64,000 nt of DNA from Coccinella septempunctata (Eukaryota > Arthropoda > Insecta > Coleoptera > Coccinellidae). The stretch is taken from positions 35,118,270-35,182,269 of the forward strand of contig NC_058189.1 of the NCBI RefSeq assembly GCF_907165205.1. Direction: 5' to 3'. Below are positions 60,799 through 64,000 of this stretch, piece by piece (within the stretch, counting starts at the first letter, position 1; each line of letters starts with the position of its first letter). The notes beneath the pieces are model-generated. The model made no database searches and was not told the origin of the DNA. It saw only the letters and a list, made by a program, of their open reading frames with translations. Made by a program: the position numbers and the translations under genes.

Positions 60799-61044
60799 AT
60801 GGCGTCGAAATCTGAAAACTACTCGTACGAAATGTTCGAAGATGGAAATATTATAACCGAGAAGACTTTCCATCTCATTTCATCTAGTAGGCGTTCGGAT
60901 CGATGCATTATGATATCAGGAGTTGAGAACGCTGGTAGAAGAAGAGTTGAGTTAGGTAGAAATATTTATGAACCAAGAATTACTCCTCAAGATCTCGAAG
61001 TTCTGCTCTCTGAGCCATTTTGCTCGATACAAGAACAATATTGA
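60799..61044 (+). CDS. Array small protein, unit 35 (81 aa, consensus)
   Basis: Open; consensus protein with a silent change at Glu43 (GAG). TATA box at 60614. The donor-like GTAAGA after the exon-like block is GTTAGA here (about 61499), so splicing there would be weaker. Confidence 0.55.
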   Translation: MASKSENYSYEMFEDGNIITEKTFHLISSSRRSDRCIMISGVENAGRRRVELGRNIYEPRITPQDLEVLLSEPFCSIQEQY

Positions 61045-61919
61045 GGAGGGGAATTTCATCACGGACATATCATTTAGTTGAATAGATGATCAAAAAATAG
61101 GACGAGGATGAATCAGCATCACTCATTTATTCAATAAAAATTCAAGTATAATAACCACAATTTGCATAGATTTTTGTTTCCTTTTCACTCCAAAGTGAAG
61201 TGATATTCGATTATTTGCAATTTCGAGTATATAAGAATATATACTTTGACATCAAATGTCAGAAATATTCGAATTTTCGAGACCACTGCTATTCTCCAGG
61301 TTTGTCCTCTCTTCAAAACATAGTTGTTTTGACTTTTCAGGAATCAAGATCAGAGTGTCTCTTTTCTATGAATTGCATATGGTATAAGAGTGAAATCGAT
61401 GAATTAATTACACATAACTCATTGCAGAGGAATTGTTTCATTATATTCAGTTCTGATTCCACCCTTAGCATATCGCTGCTTGATAGTCTGAAAGTATGGT
61501 TAGATTTTCAACATGAAATCAATCCCTTCCTATGAAACTGAGCTGTCGCTTTTTTACAATGAGGAACTTGCATGTAATTTCACTGAATCTTATCAAATGA
61601 ACGATATATAGTCCTTCTTATTCAATATATGCCGAAATTTTGGAATCATCCTATTCATCCTAGGCCCAATTTTGATTTTGGAATAATGAAAACAGCATAG
61701 AAAAAATGAAAATAACTCGTTGATGAGGGAATACATAATGGAGAAAAATAAAGAATACTAGTATCATTGTTTTCATCTTCTCAAGTGGCGATAATAATAG
61801 AATAAAAATTCTATCTTAGACTGCACCGACTAATTATGAACTGCGGTGGACTCTTAGACAAGACCAAAAGTTGTTCGAGTAGTGGGGATAACTACGACAA
61901 GCTCCCGACAGCGATTCGG

Positions 61920-61953
61920 TATATAAACCATTGCAGCTTGAGTGTTGCTCAGT
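61920..61953 (+). promoter_or_regulatory. Orphan core promoter of truncated unit 36
   Basis: TATATAAA at 61920-61927 and TCAGT with A at 61951, the same 31-bp spacing as elsewhere. The leader is cut at 62059 by the pogo-like element, so any transcript would run into that element, antisense to its transposase. Confidence 0.6.
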
Positions 61954-62059
61954 ACTTGGGATTGCAGCAGCGCAAACGCTCTACTATTGACCACTTTGAT
62001 GCTATTCTAGAACAATTGAGTTGGTCGATCGTCCAGTTTGTGTGCTCTCTCCTCGTGTA

Positions 62060-62386
62060 GGGGAGGGTGGGCCACAGTGAGACAATTTCTACTTTTTTGG
62101 CGAAAAAAATTTCAATTTAATTTTTTTAGCAACAGTAACGTATGCATTATAAAATTTAATCAAAACGTAATCATTTTTTTATACAATAATAGACACAACA
62201 TTACAGAACTTTTTTTTATTGGAAAATTAAAAAAATCTGATTTTGTCTCATGGTAGCCGACATTGTGGGCCACTTAGAGACACAACATAAAAACAAAAAA
62301 CAAACGTTTATAAAATAGTATCACACAACTTTATGATCAATATAACTAAATAACAATATATACTGAGCTTCAAACAAAAAATGGCA
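62060..62386. repeat. Terminal and subterminal repeats of the pogo-like element
   Basis: About 330 bp between the element end and the transposase stop codon. Besides the three copies of the GAGACA-type motif, one inverted, it is AT-rich and probably includes the 3' UTR of the transposase (TTTATT near 62215 reads AATAAA on the minus strand). The motif copies are candidate transposase-binding sites. Confidence 0.55.
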
Positions 62387-64000
62387 CTAACGGATTTCGA
62401 TTCCGTCGAATTTAACTCCAAAATTTATGTAAGATTGCTGCCGTTTCGTTCCAGCCACTTGGCTACTTGCAGAAAGCAAACATTTGATATCGGTTTTCTT
62501 TACAAAAGAAATATCTTCTACAGCGGGATAAATAAAAGAGTTTTTTTGTTTGACACTATGCCTCAAAAAACTTACTTTGAAATCATCCTCAATGATATCT
62601 ATGATTTTACCCACAAAGAAAACAGACTTTTTGTCATGAAACTCAACCAAGACATAGGAGTTGATATCTGGGTTGAGATTGTCCTTACTTCCGTTCATAT
62701 TTAACTCATCAAACGACTCTGCGTCTGAGGAATCAGAAATGAATGAGCTATGTTCACTTTCAGATGACGAAGCATATTGTCGATTTTTTTTAGCTATTGG
62801 CAAATGGACCAACATTCGCTTGGTTCTCTTGGCCATTCTAAGTGACTCCTTCCGCTTCTTCTCCAAAAATTTATTTTCAATTTCTAATTTCTCGGGTGTA
62901 TCAGTAGCTATAATACTTTTACCCCTCTTTCTGGGATTAGAGGTTTTTCTTGGTTTGGCTTTTGGATATCCAAATAGTTCTTCCGGGGATTTAAAGTTAA
63001 TCGCTTCTGAAGTATTTTTTTCAGGAGTTCTGTTTAATAATTCAATTTCCTTATTGCCTGTATGAGCTTCTAAAACTTCGCTTTTGTCAGTAGGTGTTTC
63101 AACAGTAATTTCTCCTTGGCTTGTTTTTGAAGGTTCCTCCCTATCAGTGACGCTGCTCATTCGGAAATCGTCATCTCCAAAAACGTGGCTAACAAATGGC
63201 CCAATGCCACATTTTTTGAAACCTGCTTTGATGTTGTTAGGGGTCATGGATTTGTCAAACGCATATCCAACGCACTCGGCAATCTGGAATATTGTAACTG
63301 GAATTCCAGGATTTGTCATCATCCATGAGTCCAATGCACTGTTATAATAGGTCTTGAATGGCCCAAATACTGATACATCCAATGGTTGTAGTTTATTAGA
63401 ACAATGGGGCGGCAGTGTTAAAATAACAACTCCGTTCTCTTTAGCCAGGTTCAGGGTTTCAATTGAAAGGTGACTTTCATGATTATCGAACAGTAGCAAG
63501 GTTGGATTCAACTTTGAACTGCCAGAGTGAAAAATAAAGTGCTTAATAACAGATACGAAAAGCTCAGAATTCATCCAACCCGATGGGGTAGCGAGGCCTA
63601 AGGTTCCTGATGGAGCTCCGTGTAACATGTGAGGCTTGAAATTAACCCTGGGAAAGATCATAGCTGGTGGTAAAGCATTTCCTAAAAGAGACATAGATAT
63701 GCATAAAAAAATTATTAACTCAATAAACCAAACACTGTACCTGCAGAACTTATAATGCAGCAGGTGGTTACCAATAATCCACGTTCTCCACTAGTCACCT
63801 TGTTTATTTGCTTCACTCCTTTTTTCGCTAAAATCCTTGAGGATTTTTGGACTGTGGTTGTGGAGGTCTCGTCCAGATTATAGACACGAGTTCCAGCGGC
63901 AAAACCATTGTAGCGCTTCAATACATCTTCTAAGTTTCGAAAAAACTGCTCGACGTTGTTGCGATTGAAGGATGCAGCTCTAGAAAGGCTGCAGGCTTCT
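62387..64000 (-). CDS. Pogo-like transposase, 3' two exons (N-terminus outside window)
   Basis: Minus-strand exons 64000-63741 and 63681-62387, with a 59-bp GT...AG intron between; about 517 residues. The DDE_1 domain is clear: first Asp in VYNLDETS, second in LLLFDNHESH, third in LQPLDVSVFGPFK, with 35 residues between the last two. LPPAMIFP and SGWMNSELF are also typical. At the window edge SFNRNNVEQFF belongs to the linker after the DNA-binding half, which lies outside. The C-terminal 200 residues are lysine- and serine-rich with likely nuclear signals (NPRKRGKS, KRTKRM). No stop or frameshift was seen. The role is cut-and-paste transposition at TA sites. Confidence 0.88.

Larger units (their letters stand above)
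58644..62059 (+). repeat. Tandem array block D: rest of unit 33 to truncated unit 36
   Basis: The array resumes in register after the 4.5-kb foreign block: left flank ...GACATCAAAT, right flank AATGTCAGAA..., sharing AAT. Units 34 and 35 are complete. Unit 36 keeps its TATA box (61920-61927) and TCAGT initiator (A at 61951) but is cut in the leader, before the ATG, by the pogo-like element at a TA dinucleotide (62058-62059). Confidence 0.96.
62060..64000 (-). mobile_element. Pogo-like DNA transposon, one end plus most of the gene
   Basis: Starts GGGGAGGGTGGGCCACAGTG directly after a TA in the unit 36 leader; TA is the target of the Tc1/mariner/pogo superfamily. A motif of the form GGC(C/T)AC-NNN-GAGACA occurs three times near this end: 62070-62084, reverse complement 62244-62258, and 62268-62282. 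The other end lies outside the window, so the TA duplication and completeness cannot be confirmed. Confidence 0.85.

Noticed and set aside
1..62059. Array as a histone or 5S-type gene cluster
   Set aside because: No histone sequence, no histone 3' stem-loop and no Pol III internal promoter were seen; unit content is different.
62381..63347. Plus-strand ORFs at 62381-62704, 62661-63065 and 63084-63347
   Set aside because: They lie antisense to the pogo-like transposase, which has clear catalytic motifs.

Overview
Eukaryotic DNA, most likely from an insect. The evidence is short introns of about 60 bp with GT/AG ends, a TATA box plus TCAGT initiator as used in arthropod promoters, and the transposon families present (a THAP-type P element, a pogo-like element, a 5'-truncated LINE and several MITE-like inserts). 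No bacterial operons, rRNA, tRNA or CRISPR array were seen. The species cannot be named from the sequence.

About 50 kb of the window is one head-to-tail array of a unit of about 1306 bp, all on the + strand. I count 36 units: 35 reach the coding part and unit 36 is cut off by a transposon. A typical unit has a core promoter (TATATAAA 31 bp upstream of a TCAGT initiator, with AACGC at +25 to +29), a 5' leader of about 154 nt, an ATG in good context, an 81-codon ORF and an AATAAA signal about 90 bp past the stop. Thirty-three copies of the ORF are open; units 6 and 13 share an 11-bp frameshifting deletion. I do not recognise the protein. The rest of the unit holds an open, exon-like block with splice-like borders and a second one just before the next TATA box, which suggests the unit came from a longer three-exon gene. 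Only units 5 and 12 still have a matching first donor site.

Layout. 1-5420: units 1-4 and the start of unit 5, with a 166-bp hairpin-bearing insert. 5421-11163: a complete P-superfamily element with 31-bp terminal inverted repeats, an 8-bp target duplication and a seven-exon gene for a 933-residue THAP/DDE transposase, apparently intact. 11164-20441: units 5-12. 20442-26184: a second, nearly identical P element at the same position in its unit with the same target duplication. It was therefore copied by segmental duplication of a block of about 15 kb, not inserted separately. 26185-54170: units 12-33, with a 368-bp MITE in unit 12 and a promoter-removing deletion between units 28 and 29. 54171-58643: a foreign block containing two head-to-head copies of one LINE (one with a reverse transcriptase ORF) plus 1.4 kb of unrecognised sequence. 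58644-62059: units 33-36. 62060-64000: one end of a pogo-like element with most of its transposase gene on the minus strand, running off the window.

The picture is a multicopy promoter-plus-small-ORF array, comparable in layout (not in protein) to amplified arrays such as Drosophila Stellate, shaped by unequal exchange and used as a landing site by several transposons. Whether the units are expressed and what the small protein does cannot be decided from sequence alone.
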